Assembly: GCF_001922345.1 (NCBI RefSeq)
Contig: NZ_CP018811.1
Location: 2,852,001 to 2,916,000, forward strand
From: Paraburkholderia sp. SOS3
GTDB taxonomy: Bacteria; Pseudomonadota; Gammaproteobacteria; Burkholderiales; Burkholderiaceae
Length of the DNA: 64,000 nt
Reading direction: 5' to 3'
How positions within the stretch are numbered: the stretch's first letter is position 1; each line of letters starts with the position of its first letter. Of this stretch, positions 55,253-64,000 are shown one piece after another. The translations under genes and the position numbers were made by a program. The notes beneath the pieces are model-generated. The model did not search any database, was not told where the DNA came from, and was given only the letters and a program-made list of their open reading frames with translations.

Positions 55253-55660
55253 ATGAAGTACCTCACGACGCGCTTGCGTTCGTCACGATCTGCGTTTGAC
55301 CCGGCGCTTTCGCCGCGCACGGCATCGCGTCCCAGGCGTCTGAGTGCGGCGCACGTACGCGCCGCGCTGCTACCCGGCATTGCGCTCGTCGCTGCGAGCC
55401 TCGCTGCGTGCGCGTCGTCGAACACGACGTCGTTGATCAACCTGCCGAACGGCGAGACCGGCTTCGCGGTCAACTGCAGCGGCGCCGATGCGGGATCGAG
55501 CTGGGCTTCGTGCTATGTGCAAGCGGGCAAGGCGTGCGGCCCGACAGGGTACGACATCGTCTCGAAGGACAACGACGCAGGCGGCACGGCGGGCGGCGGC
55601 ATCACCAATGTCGTGTCGGCCAACGTGAAGAACCGCTCGATGATCATTCGCTGCAAGTAG
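55253..55660 (+). CDS. Putative lipoprotein
   Basis: A 135-residue exported protein. A long basic N-terminus precedes a hydrophobic stretch with the lipobox LAAC (cysteine near residue 52). The mature part is about 85 residues with three further cysteines (NCSGA, SCYVQ, ACGPT), which could form disulfides. GAGG precedes the ATG. Function unknown. Confidence 0.72.
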   Translation: MKYLTTRLRSSRSAFDPALSPRTASRPRRLSAAHVRAALLPGIALVAASLAACASSNTTSLINLPNGETGFAVNCSGADAGSSWASCYVQAGKACGPTGYDIVSKDNDAGGTAGGGITNVVSANVKNRSMIIRCK

Positions 55661-55739
55661 GGGCGACGCGGTGCAACGCGCTGCCGCGACGCCCGCGCGA
55701 TGGCGGATTTCGCTGCGTCCGTCGATATGGATTCGCGTG

Positions 55740-56078
55740 TCAGTGCGTCTGCATCTTCGAAAACAGATTGAGCACGACCACGCCGGCGACGATGAGTCCG
55801 AGCCCCGCAACCGCGGGCAGATCGGGCACCTGTCTGTACATCACGAGCGCCACGAGGGTGATCAGCACGATGCCGACGCCCGACCATATCGCATAGACGA
55901 CACCGACCGGAATGCTCTTCAGCGTGAGCGACAGCAGGTAGAACGACACGCCGTACCCGAGCACGACGACGACGGCCGGCAACCCTCGCGTGAAGCCATC
56001 GGATGCGCGCAGTGCGGACGTGGCGATTACTTCCGCGACGATCGCAATCGCGAGTAACGCATAAGGCGGCAAGCGCAT
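55740..56078 (-). CDS. Small multidrug resistance (SMR) transporter
   Basis: A 112-residue protein with four transmembrane helices. The essential glutamate of the family is in AIVAEVIATSALRAS (position 16, aligning with EmrE Glu14), and the GVVYAIWSGVGIV motif of helix 3 is typical. It likely exports cationic compounds in exchange for protons. Closest to the EmrE/Gdx type; the subgroup cannot be fixed by eye. Confidence 0.88.
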   Translation of the reverse strand: MRLPPYALLAIAIVAEVIATSALRASDGFTRGLPAVVVVLGYGVSFYLLSLTLKSIPVGVVYAIWSGVGIVLITLVALVMYRQVPDLPAVAGLGLIVAGVVVLNLFSKMQTH

Positions 56079-56082
56079 CGCT

Positions 56083-56580
56083 TCAGGCCTTCGCGAGTGC
56101 GAGCTTGCTATAGTCCTGGTCGAGTTGCGCGCACAGCGCCTCGACGACGAGCTCGTGATCGGCGCGTTGCGGCAAGCCCGATACGGTGATCGAGCCGATC
56201 ACGCCGGCGCCTGTCACCGCTAGTGGAAAGGCGCCGCCATGCGTGGCGTAGTCGGCAACGGCGAGTCCATGTTTGTCGGCCAGTGTCGCGCCCGATTGCT
56301 GCAGCTTGAGCCCGACTGCGTACGAGCTACGTCGGAAGTGCGCGACGACGTTGCCTTTGCGGCGTGCCCACTCGACGTTGTCCGGCGTCGCGCCGTCGAG
56401 CGCGCTGAAGAACAGCAACTGGCCGAACGTGCGTATATCGATGACAAGTGCGAGCCCGCGCGCCTTGGCGATTTCATGCAGGTACGCGCCGAGTTGCCAT
56501 GCGCGATCGGGATCGAATTGCGCGAACACCAGCGCCTTTTCCTGAGCGGCGATCGCTTGCAGATCGTGAACGATGTCCAT
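56083..56580 (-). CDS. UPF0303 heme-binding family protein
   Basis: A 165-residue soluble protein of the UPF0303 group (heme-degrading HbpS-like fold). Motifs: [23 protein letters not shown] and [32 protein letters not shown]. It is transcribed on the minus strand just before the SMR gene (4-bp gap), suggesting an operon. The ATG at 56580 fits the family start MDIVHDLQ; the upstream Shine-Dalgarno is weak. Confidence 0.82.
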   Translation of the reverse strand: MDIVHDLQAIAAQEKALVFAQFDPDRAWQLGAYLHEIAKARGLALVIDIRTFGQLLFFSALDGATPDNVEWARRKGNVVAHFRRSSYAVGLKLQQSGATLADKHGLAVADYATHGGAFPLAVTGAGVIGSITVSGLPQRADHELVVEALCAQLDQDYSKLALAKA

Positions 56581-56784
56581 GTGCGATTGATTGGCAGAGA
56601 GAGGGAGAAAGAACGCTACGGCAATGAGGCGCCGCTGCGGCAGATCGAATAGCGATTCTAGCGCAGCCGCTTGCGACATCCGCGATGCCGGACGCGAGAT
56701 GGGCGCGGCGATATGTGCGTAATAAAACGTGTGTGCAGATTGCGCGCCGCTCGAAACGCGAACATGTCGAAGCGAACAAGGGTG

Positions 56785-56813
56785 TTGCGCGCGAAGAGGG
56801 TTTGCCCTATAAT
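56785..56813 (+). promoter_or_regulatory. Promoter of tRNA-fMet
   Basis: TTGCGC at 56785-56790, a 17-bp spacer, and TATAAT at 56808-56813, 15 bp before the tRNA. Confidence 0.8.
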
Positions 56814-56828
56814 CTTTTCTTCGACGGA

Positions 56829-56905
<77 letters not shown>

Positions 56906-57450
56906 AGTGCAGCAAGGCTTCGAGCCGGTTTTTGCATCCTGTGTGAGTTGCCCGGTTTGACTGTTAGGGCAAACTGAGGGCAAACCCGGCGGATTTTAGG
57001 CGAAGTCTCACAATTATGGAACCCGCTACGGCGGGTTTTTTGTTGTCCGTTCGCTTTGCGTGTGCTCGACCGCTTCCCCTCGACCGCTTCCCCCGTACCC
57101 AATCAATTCGCCATCCTGATTGATTGTTTCAAACGTGGCGTCGACCTCTTCAAGCTCACGCTAGAACTGGCCTTGCGAAATTATCGCCGAAACAAGCCAT
57201 AGTAACCTCCTCTGTTACGTCGCCTCAATATAGTAGCAATCCTAACTCAATCCCCTCGCGCTTCACCAGGTTCTCTGGCGCCAGCCAGGCGACCATGAAC
57301 AACACGCAGAGTTCAAGCCTCACGGACCTTGCCCCCACATCGCCAACCGCCCCCCCCCTCGACCACTACACATACCTCTCGCAAGCACCGCGCGTCCCCG
57401 AATTTCGACCCGGTGATAAACTCCCATCACCGATTCCCGTCCCTGTTTCC
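56906..57450. other. Gene-poor stretch after the initiator tRNA
   Basis: About 545 bp without a supported gene. A terminator lies at 57020. The segment just after the tRNA contains repeated GGGCAAA stretches (56969-56988) and GCGAAGTCTCACAATTATGG, the style of sequence often found next to tRNA-borne integration sites; no integrase is present. A Pro/Ser/Thr-rich open frame runs from 57124 into the NUDIX gene but lacks start evidence. Confidence 0.45.
57020..57041 (+). terminator. Intrinsic terminator after tRNA-fMet region
   Basis: AACCCGC/GCGGGTT stem with loop TACG, then six T, 115 bp after the tRNA 3' end. Confidence 0.8.
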
Positions 57451-57996
57451 ATGAAATTCTGTTCTGTCTGCGGCCACGCGGTCAGCGTGAGCATTCCGCC
57501 CGGCGACAACCGCGAGCGCTTCGTCTGTGCGAATTGCGGCACCGTGCATTATCAGAATCCGCGCAATGTAGTCGGCACCGTCCCGGTTTGGGACGACAAG
57601 GTGCTGCTGTGCCGTCGCGCAATCGAACCGCGCTACGGTTACTGGACCCTGCCCGCGGGTTTCATGGAGATGGGCGAAACCACCGCGGAAGCGGCGGCGC
57701 GCGAAACGCTCGAGGAGGCCGGCGCGCGCGTCGAGGTGCAAAGCCTCTACACGCTTCTGAATGTGCCGCACGTGCATCAGGTGCATCTGTTCTACCTCGC
57801 GCGCCTGCTCGATCTCGATATCGCCGCCGGCGAAGAAAGCCTTGAAGTCAAGCTCTTCGACGAACGCGACATCCCGTGGGACGACATCGCATTCCCCACT
57901 GTCGGGCAGACGCTGCGCTTCTTCTTCGCCGACCGGAATTCGGGCAGCTTCGGCCTTCACACCGGCGACATCTTCCGCTCGTTGCGCGAAGGCTGA
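57451..57996 (+). CDS. NUDIX hydrolase with zinc-ribbon N-terminus
   Basis: A 181-residue hydrolase acting on nucleoside-diphosphate-linked compounds. The N-terminal zinc ribbon has CSVC and CANC; the Nudix box follows the pattern G-x5-E-x7-REx2EExG (from GFMEMGET to LEEAGA). I used the ATG at 57451, which gives [11 protein letters not shown], the usual start. The frame is open upstream to 57124, but that part looks non-coding. No Shine-Dalgarno is evident. It is the first gene of the group NUDIX-aat-bpt-pyrD on the plus strand. Confidence 0.87.
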   Translation: MKFCSVCGHAVSVSIPPGDNRERFVCANCGTVHYQNPRNVVGTVPVWDDKVLLCRRAIEPRYGYWTLPAGFMEMGETTAEAAARETLEEAGARVEVQSLYTLLNVPHVHQVHLFYLARLLDLDIAAGEESLEVKLFDERDIPWDDIAFPTVGQTLRFFFADRNSGSFGLHTGDIFRSLREG

Positions 57997-58004
57997 GCGG
58001 CCGC

Positions 58005-58748
58005 ATGGTCCCCTGGCTTGGCCCCGACGACCCGTTTCCCTCCGTCGAGCGCGCGCTCGGCGAGACGAGCGGCGCGCCAGGCCTGCTCGCCGCGAGTGCC
58101 GATCTGCTGCCGTCGCGCCTTATCGATGCGTACCGCCGCGGCATCTTCCCGTGGTACTCGGACGGTCAACCGGTGCTGTGGTGGAGTCCCGACCCGCGGA
58201 TGATCCTGCGGCCGCGCGAATTCAAAGTGTCGCCGTCGCTTCGCAAGACGCTCAAGCGCGTCGTGCGCGACGACACATGGGAAGTGCGCGTCGATCACGA
58301 CTTCGCGGCCGTGATGCGCGCCTGTGCGCAGGCGCCGCGCCGCGGGCAGCGCGGCACATGGATCACCGCCGATGTGATCGATGCCTATACCTCGCTGCAC
58401 CGGCGCGGGGATGCACACAGCATCGAGACCTGGCGCGACGGCATGCGTGTCGGCGGATTGTATGGCGTGTCGTTCGGCCGGATGTTCTTCGGCGAATCGA
58501 TGTTTGCCGAAGCGACCGATGCATCGAAAATAGCGCTGGCCGCACTCGTCGCGCACTTGCAACGCCATGAAATAGAAATGATAGACTGCCAGCAGAATAC
58601 GTCGCATCTGGCGTCGCTGGGCGGCCGCGAGATCGCGCGCAAGGCGTTTGTCGCGCATGTCCGCGCATCGGTCGATGGGCCGCCGATTCCCTGGCGCTTC
58701 GACAAATCGGTGCTGCTCGATCTCACGCGCCGCGAAGCGAATTCGTGA
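58005..58748 (+). CDS. aat: Leucyl/phenylalanyl-tRNA-protein transferase
   Basis: A 247-residue enzyme that adds Leu or Phe to N-terminal Arg or Lys, marking proteins for ClpAP degradation. The conserved [22 protein letters not shown] and [18 protein letters not shown] segments are present. It starts 8 bp after the NUDIX stop. With bpt 155 bp downstream it forms the bacterial N-end rule pair. Confidence 0.94.
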   Translation: MVPWLGPDDPFPSVERALGETSGAPGLLAASADLLPSRLIDAYRRGIFPWYSDGQPVLWWSPDPRMILRPREFKVSPSLRKTLKRVVRDDTWEVRVDHDFAAVMRACAQAPRRGQRGTWITADVIDAYTSLHRRGDAHSIETWRDGMRVGGLYGVSFGRMFFGESMFAEATDASKIALAALVAHLQRHEIEMIDCQQNTSHLASLGGREIARKAFVAHVRASVDGPPIPWRFDKSVLLDLTRREANS

Positions 58749-58903
58749 CACGAAGTCGTGACACGAATTCATGAGGCAAATCGAGCCGCCACTCAGCGCC
58801 GCCGAACAGCGCAATCCGGTGCAACTGAAACACCGATGCGAAGAACACCCCGGCCCGCAATTGCGGACGTGCCCGTGATAGAGACGCTTCGAGAGCTGCC
58901 AAC

Positions 58904-59770
58904 GTGACTCACCCGAACGAGCTGCCGCTTTCACCGCTTTCCGCGCTGCAATTTTATGCAACGGCGCCATATCCCTGCAGCTACCTGGAAGGGCGCATCG
59001 CGCGCTCGCAGGTCGCGACGCCGAGCCACCTGATCAATTCCGACGTCTACACCGATCTCGTCAAGGCAGGCTTTCGCCGCTCCGGCGTATTTACCTATCG
59101 GCCCTACTGCGACGGCTGCCGCGCCTGCATTCCCGTGCGCGTGCCGGTCGAGCGGTTTGCGCCGAACCGCACACAGCGGCGTATCGGCAAGCTGCACAGC
59201 GGGCTCGTCGCAAAAGTCACGCCGCTTCACTACGACGAAGAGCACTACGCGCTCTATATGCGCTATCAGTCGGCGCGTCACGCGGGCGGCGGCATGGACC
59301 GCGACAGCCGCGACCAGTACGAGCAGTTTCTGCTGCAAAGCAGGATCAACTCCCGGCTCGTCGAGTTCCGCGAACCGGCGCCGGACCAGGGCGGATACCC
59401 GGGCGCGGGACAACCGGGCACGAACCCGCCCGAAGCGGGCCGCCAGGGCGCGCTGCGCATGATCAGCATGATCGACATCCTCGGTGACGGACTCTCCTCG
59501 GTCTATACGTTTTTCGATCCGGATCAGCCGCGCAGCAGCTTCGGCACTTACAACATTCTGTGGCAGATCGAGCAGGCAAAGAGCCTGCATCTGCCGTTCG
59601 TCTATCTCGGCTACTGGATCCGCGAAAGCCCGAAGATGGCGTACAAGTCGAACTATCGGCCGCTCGAAGGACTCGTCGACGGCAACTGGAAAGTGCTCGA
59701 TCCTTCGAATCCGCTCGAGTCGGCCATCGATGCCGCGACACACGGCCGCCGCGGCCCGGTCTACCTGTAG
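58904..59770 (+). CDS. bpt: Aspartate/glutamate leucyltransferase Bpt
   Basis: A 288-residue ATE/Bpt-family enzyme that transfers Leu from tRNA to N-terminal Asp or Glu. Motifs [16 protein letters not shown] near the N-terminus and [14 protein letters not shown] with its cysteines fit the family. A Gly/Pro-rich insert at about 165-185 ([17 protein letters not shown]) is unusual but does not break the fold. The start is GTG at 58904. It lies between aat and pyrD. Confidence 0.92.
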   Translation: MTHPNELPLSPLSALQFYATAPYPCSYLEGRIARSQVATPSHLINSDVYTDLVKAGFRRSGVFTYRPYCDGCRACIPVRVPVERFAPNRTQRRIGKLHSGLVAKVTPLHYDEEHYALYMRYQSARHAGGGMDRDSRDQYEQFLLQSRINSRLVEFREPAPDQGGYPGAGQPGTNPPEAGRQGALRMISMIDILGDGLSSVYTFFDPDQPRSSFGTYNILWQIEQAKSLHLPFVYLGYWIRESPKMAYKSNYRPLEGLVDGNWKVLDPSNPLESAIDAATHGRRGPVYL

Positions 59771-59841
59771 ACTGCCGTGCCCGAAAGCGCCCGGCGCGTT
59801 GTCGTAAAATAGCGGGTTACCATCTCCAGCGCCGCCCTTTC

Positions 59842-60879
59842 GTGTTCAGTTCCCTTTACCCGCTCGTACGCGCCCAACTCTTTCGCATGGACGCGGAAGA
59901 TGCCCACCATCTGACGCTTCGCATGCTCGGCGCCGCCGGCCGCACCGGCATGGCGAGCGCGCTCGCCGCGCGCGTGCCCGACGCGCCGCGCACCGTGATG
60001 GGCCTCGAATTTCGCAATCCCGTCGGTCTCGCGGCAGGTCTCGACAAGGATGGCGCATGCATCGACGGACTTGCCGCGCTGGGTTTCGGCTTTATCGAAG
60101 TCGGCACCGTCACGCCGCGTGCGCAGCCGGGCAATCCGCGGCCGCGCATGTTCCGGCTGCCGCAGGCAAACGCGCTGATCAACCGCATGGGGTTCAACAA
60201 CGCCGGCGTCGATCAGTTCGTGAAGAACGTGCAAGCCGCTCGCTATCGCGGCGTGCTGGGCCTGAACATCGGCAAGAACGCCGACACGCCGATCGAGCGC
60301 GCTGCGGAAGATTATCTTTACTGTCTCGAGCGCGTGTACCCGTTCGCGAGCTATGTGACGATCAACATCTCTTCGCCGAATACGAAGAACCTGCGCCAGT
60401 TGCAGGGCGCGGGCGAACTGGACCAACTGCTCGCTGCGCTGAAGGACAAGCAGCAGCGCCTCGCCGATCTGCACGGCAAGCTCGTCCCGCTCGCGCTGAA
60501 AATTGCGCCGGATCTCGACGACGAGCAGATCAGGTCGATTGCCGATACCCTGCTGCGCCATAAGATCGAAGGCGTGATCGCGACCAACACCACGCTCTCG
60601 CGCAGCGCGGTCGCCGGACTGCCGCACGCCGACGAGGCCGGCGGCCTGTCAGGCAAGCCGGTGTTCGACGCCTCGAATCAGGTGATCCGCAAATTGCGCA
60701 GCGAACTCGGCGACGCGCTGCCGATTATCGGCGTCGGCGGCATTTTCTCGGGCGCCGACGCGCTCGCGAAGATCGCGGCCGGCGCATCGCTCGTGCAGTT
60801 GTACACGGGCTTCGTTTATCGCGGGCCGTCGCTCGTCGCCGAGTGTGCGGACGCGTTGGCGCGAGTACACGCCGCGTAG
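59842..60879 (+). CDS. pyrD: Dihydroorotate dehydrogenase (quinone), class 2
   Basis: A 345-residue membrane-associated flavoenzyme of pyrimidine synthesis, oxidising dihydroorotate with quinone. The class 2 N-terminal extension ([28 protein letters not shown]) and the core motifs [29 protein letters not shown] (catalytic Ser) and TNTTLSR are present. I used the GTG at 59842, which gives the family start; the frame upstream is unrelated. It ends the aat-bpt-pyrD block. Confidence 0.94.
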   Translation: MFSSLYPLVRAQLFRMDAEDAHHLTLRMLGAAGRTGMASALAARVPDAPRTVMGLEFRNPVGLAAGLDKDGACIDGLAALGFGFIEVGTVTPRAQPGNPRPRMFRLPQANALINRMGFNNAGVDQFVKNVQAARYRGVLGLNIGKNADTPIERAAEDYLYCLERVYPFASYVTINISSPNTKNLRQLQGAGELDQLLAALKDKQQRLADLHGKLVPLALKIAPDLDDEQIRSIADTLLRHKIEGVIATNTTLSRSAVAGLPHADEAGGLSGKPVFDASNQVIRKLRSELGDALPIIGVGGIFSGADALAKIAAGASLVQLYTGFVYRGPSLVAECADALARVHAA

Positions 60880-60937
60880 CGCGGCAGCGAACGCGTCGCA
60901 TCGGCCCGCGCGCTGCTCGCGCCGATCTGCATCGCCG

Positions 60938-60980
60938 GCTCGCTTGCCACGCTCGCTTGCCACGCTCGCTTGCCACGCTT
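60938..60980. repeat. 13-bp tandem repeat
   Basis: Three copies of a 13-bp unit GCTCGCTTGCCAC, then a partial fourth (GCTT), between pyrD and the converging oxidoreductase gene. Probably slippage. Confidence 0.8.
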
Positions 60981-61003
60981 ATTCGCGCCGCTTGTTCACC
61001 CGC

Positions 61004-61990
61004 TCACTCCCCCGCAAAGCGCAATCCAAGCGCTTCGCGCGCCGCATCGGCCATCGCGATCATATGGCGCGACGTCGCGTGCGGCATCACCGGGCTTTCC
61101 AGTTGCCCCGCGCGGATCAGTTCGCAGAAGTGCGCGGTCTCGTAGTTGAGCCCGCCGCCCTCGAACGGCGCGTCCAGCTCGACGACCCGCCCATCGACAT
61201 AACGTACGGTCGCCCGCACCGGATTCCACCAGTTCTCGTGAATCGTCACGTGGCCATGGCTTGCCGCGATAAACGCATCGCCCTTGCCGTGCAGATCGAG
61301 GCCGCAGAACAGTTGCGCGATACCGCGCTCGTGCCGGCAATTGAGGCTCGCGAACGTATCGACGCCGGTCGGCCCGAGGCGCCCGAGCGTCTGCACGTCG
61401 AGCGGCGCGCCGAGCCAGTCGACCGCGAGAAAGAGCTCATAGATGCCGATATCGAGCAGCGCGCCGCCCGCATGTTCGAATGAAAAGGCCGGATGATCGG
61501 CCGGCGCATTCGCAATCGAACAGCCGGCGCGCACCAGGCCCACCTCGCCGATCGGGTCTGCCGCAAGCTGCGCGCGCAGCTTGCGATAGAGCGGATAGAA
61601 CGGCGGCTTCATCGCCTCCATGAACAGCCGCCGGGCGTCGCGCGCGGCGCGCAAGACGTCGTCGAGTTGCGCCGCGTTGATCGTCGCGGGCTTCTCGCAC
61701 AGCACATGACGCCCTGCCCGCAGCGCCGCGTGCGCATATTGCGCGTGGCTGTCCTGCAGCGTGGCGATGTAGACGGCGTCGATATCGCTGTCGAGCAATG
61801 CGTCGAGGCTCGCGCACGGCACGCAAACCGCGCCGCCGTATTCCCGCGCAAACGCTTCAGTCGCCTCGGCGCGCCGCGACCATAGCGCGCCCAGCTCGGC
61901 GCCCGGCACGAAGGCCAGGCTCTGTGCGAAGCGCTGTGCAATACGCCCCGCGCCCACGATGCCCCAGCGAACGACAGTTTCGTGACTCAT
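61004..61990 (-). CDS. Gfo/Idh/MocA family oxidoreductase
   Basis: A 328-residue NAD(P)-dependent sugar or polyol oxidoreductase. The Rossmann start is VRWGIVGAGRIAQRFA with GxGxxA, the second motif is CEKP, and the sugar-binding part has FEHAGGALLDIGIYEL. Substrate unknown. GntR regulator downstream on the same strand begins 95 bp upstream of this gene's start, so the regulator may control it. Confidence 0.85.
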   Translation of the reverse strand: MSHETVVRWGIVGAGRIAQRFAQSLAFVPGAELGALWSRRAEATEAFAREYGGAVCVPCASLDALLDSDIDAVYIATLQDSHAQYAHAALRAGRHVLCEKPATINAAQLDDVLRAARDARRLFMEAMKPPFYPLYRKLRAQLAADPIGEVGLVRAGCSIANAPADHPAFSFEHAGGALLDIGIYELFLAVDWLGAPLDVQTLGRLGPTGVDTFASLNCRHERGIAQLFCGLDLHGKGDAFIAASHGHVTIHENWWNPVRATVRYVDGRVVELDAPFEGGGLNYETAHFCELIRAGQLESPVMPHATSRHMIAMADAAREALGLRFAGE

Positions 61991-62084
61991 CGGTTGTTCG
62001 GATCCGGTCCGGTTGTGCGAAAGCGCTATTGTCGCGCACGCGCGGACGATTACCGAACCGGTCAGCCGGGACGGGACCTCTTCG

Positions 62085-62801
62085 TCACTCGTGCCTGCCG
62101 TTCGGCGCTTTCCTGTCGCCCATCTCGTCAGCCGCGAACTCGATCAGGTCGCGCGAGGCCGCCTCGGCTTCGGCCGCATCGTGACGCTCGATCGCTTCGA
62201 CCACACGCGTGTGCTTGCGGATCACCTCGTCCCACACCGCCTGGTCCGCGTTCACGAACTGGGTCGATGCCGATAAGGCGCCACGCACGATCGCAGCCAT
62301 CTGCTGGAAGAACTGGTTGCCACTGGCAATGACTATCCGCGTGTGCAACAGTTCGTCGGCCGCCTGGTGACCCGGGTCGTCCGGCCGCATGACGCGAAAG
62401 CTCTCGAACGCCTCGCGGATCGCCGCGATATCCGCCGCGTTGCCGCGTTTGGCCGCCTGAGCGGACGCGCGCGGCTCGATCAGCATCCTGAACTCGATCA
62501 CGTCGCGCAGGAACTCGGGATCGGGCTTCGCGCGAAACCGCCAGCTCACGACGTCTTCGTCGATCATCCGCCAGTCGCGCATCGGCCTGATGCGCGTGCC
62601 GATCTTCGGACGCACATCGAGCATGTGACGGGCGAGCAGCATCGACAGCGCCTCGCGCATCACGGTGCGGCTCACGTCGAACTCTTTCGACAGCACGTCT
62701 TGCGGAGGCAATACAGCACCGTATTTTTCTTCGACGATCCCCGTAACGAGACCGTCCATTACCTTGCTGACGAGCGACCGCTCCTTCGTTGCCTGTTCCA
62801 T
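62085..62801 (-). CDS. GntR family regulator, FadR subfamily
   Basis: A 238-residue regulator: winged helix at about 10-70 with PPQDVLSKEFDVSRTVMREALSML and an FCD ligand domain (about 90-215) in which metal-binding residues such as ELLHTRIVIASGN are seen. FadR-type members usually respond to sugar acids or similar compounds. It is followed on the same strand, after 94 bp, by the Gfo/Idh/MocA gene. An 18-bp palindrome about 100 bp upstream of its start is a candidate operator. Confidence 0.86.
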   Translation of the reverse strand: MEQATKERSLVSKVMDGLVTGIVEEKYGAVLPPQDVLSKEFDVSRTVMREALSMLLARHMLDVRPKIGTRIRPMRDWRMIDEDVVSWRFRAKPDPEFLRDVIEFRMLIEPRASAQAAKRGNAADIAAIREAFESFRVMRPDDPGHQAADELLHTRIVIASGNQFFQQMAAIVRGALSASTQFVNADQAVWDEVIRKHTRVVEAIERHDAAEAEAASRDLIEFAADEMGDRKAPNGRHE

Positions 62802-62902
62802 ATCTTTCTCCCCGACTCGGCGTTTGGTACCCGTTGATCACGCGCTTCATGTGCCTGTAGTCGTACTTATTTCGACACGTTGCTTGCTTCGATACGCATG
62901 CG

Positions 62903-62920
62903 CCAGTTAGGAAACTTCCT
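62903..62920. promoter_or_regulatory. Palindrome upstream of GntR gene, candidate operator
   Basis: GTTAGGAAACTTCCTAAC: 8-bp perfect arms with a central AC, 101 bp upstream of the GntR gene start. Confidence 0.55.
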
Positions 62921-63136
62921 AACAGGGTTATCCCTCTTACGAATTGTTTCGTTCGTGCAACGCGAGATGAAGCGAAGCACGCCTGGCCGCGATACCACAT
63001 ACGCCGAGCTGGAAATTTTGCATTGCCTGGCGTCCCCGACAGCAAACTTATGCAGTACCCGCAATCGATTGGAACAGACGATTAACCGCAAATTCTGTGC
63101 GAGGGAACACACAGCCAAACGTGATTGCTCGTACAA

Positions 63137-63151
63137 CACACGTAACGTGTG
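63137..63151. repeat. Perfect 15-bp palindrome
   Basis: CACACGTAACGTGTG, 7-bp perfect arms around one A. It lies in the gene-poor stretch; function unknown. Confidence 0.5.
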
Positions 63152-64000
63152 ACGTATTTCTCTTCGCGCTGTGCATGCGCGCGAATCGGACACCAATCAT
63201 GTGTTCACGGCGCGCCTGAAAGCCTCGCTCGCTATGCGCTACATACGCGACGTCCGGCGGCGGTAAATTCATTCGTTATCCTCGCTATTCATGAGATATA
63301 TGCGCGACGAGGGCGCCAGAAGGCCGGGCGAAGAAGCGGAGCGGATACCGTCATTACTCTGTTTAAAGTTGACGATACAAGTGCGACACCGCACGTCCGG
63401 AAGTCTGCCGATACTGCCATCGGATGCGAACAGTGCGGTGCTGAACGGCGAATATTCGCATGCAGCCGCAAGATCGGCCCTGTGGTGTGCGTAGCGCCTC
63501 GTGTCACGCGCGTCGAGTGTCGGAGCGCGTCCAACAGCCGGATTTTTTCCGACGCGATAAGCGCAGTTCGCGCCGCTGTTGTGTTCGCCAGCGCACGCAA
63601 GCGATAGAACACAACTGAATCATTTCTGGCACAACCCGGTCGCGCGTGTAAAACCAGTTGAATCGCGTGTCGGGAGCGCGAGCGCACGCGTCCCACAACG
63701 CGAATGAAGTCAGATAAATCTAATATTATCAATCACTTGCATCAGACGAAATTAGATTTCGAAGGCTCTACTGGGCGCAGATTGCGTTTTACAGAATTGA
63801 AACAAAAACACACATTTCGCCCGGTCCAGGACGCCCGCCGCGCTCGTTGCATCGCATCAGCGCTCGTTGTGCGACCGGTTGGCATAGTCCTCGCTAAAAG
63901 TGAGGCGCAACACACATGCACGGACGCAAATGGCGCTTGACGCTCGACGCGCACCGCATTACGGGGCCGTTCCCGCCCCCTCGGCCGCCCGCCAGGCGGC

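Larger units (their letters stand above)
62802..64000. other. Gene-poor stretch at the right end of the window
   Basis: About 1.2 kb without a convincing gene. Several open frames of 60-150 codons exist on both strands but look composition-driven and lack ribosome binding sites. Parts (63700-63800) are clearly less GC-rich than the rest of the window. Two palindromes are listed separately. Confidence 0.5.

Noticed and set aside
57124..57450. N-terminal extension of the NUDIX protein
   Set aside because: Pro/Ser/Thr-rich translation without a ribosome binding site; the family starts at the zinc ribbon (57451).

Overview
The window is GC-rich, ordinary chromosomal DNA. Its gene content and order point to a Burkholderiaceae genome (Burkholderia sensu lato: Burkholderia, Paraburkholderia, Trinickia or similar). 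The evidence is the arn order with ArnA split into two genes, priB inside the rpsF-rpsR-rplI block, aat-bpt-pyrD, gcl-hyi-glxR, and many small hypothetical genes. The assignment rests on reading proteins and gene order; no search was run. I see no rRNA, insertion sequence, intact prophage or CRISPR array.

Layout. 3-6565: aminoarabinose (L-Ara4N) lipid A modification operon arnT (partial)-small EamA flippase subunit-arnB-arnC-arnA formyltransferase-arnA dehydrogenase-arnD. 6790-12053: bcp, a PIN-PhoH protein, an NlpC/P60 lipoprotein and an SDR protein without its catalytic residues. 12063-16944 (minus): Pit phosphate transporter with a DUF47 partner, dnaB, then rplI, rpsR, priB and rpsF. 17295-20800: an ECF sigma/anti-sigma pair facing a Tat-exported metallophosphoesterase and a CuA-like cupredoxin; the divergent region carries two matching promoter-like elements. 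20804-25575: LysR regulator and the glyoxylate carboligase pathway. 25880-32333 (minus): asparaginase, CysB-type regulator and the sulfate ABC transporter. 32633-40365: lexA with two SOS boxes, UspA, NodIJ-like exporter, CTCC permease and mnmH. 40632-46580: MFS pump, DUF3820, a candidate small RNA, tRNA-His, dusA and several small proteins. 46664-49716 (minus): ssuD-ssuC-ssuB without ssuA or ssuE. 50222-56580: acyl-CoA hydrolase, TetR regulator facing an NAD(P)-binding protein, small hypotheticals, SMR pump and UPF0303. 56829-60879: initiator tRNA, NUDIX protein, aat, bpt and pyrD. 61004-62801: an oxidoreductase and a GntR regulator, followed by 1.2 kb without a convincing gene.

How parts work together. 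The Arn enzymes make UDP-L-Ara4FN, transfer it to undecaprenyl phosphate, deformylate it, flip it and hand it to lipid A, which in this family lowers sensitivity to cationic peptides. Gcl, Hyi and GlxR turn glyoxylate into D-glycerate. The sulfate transporter and the SsuDCB sulfonate genes are both sulfur-supply functions. The ECF sigma factor probably transcribes its own operon and the opposite phosphoesterase/cupredoxin pair. That four-gene module is the most interesting possible system here: a membrane-anchored anti-sigma factor in the same regulon as two exported proteins, one with a CuA-type metal loop in which the first histidine ligand is replaced.
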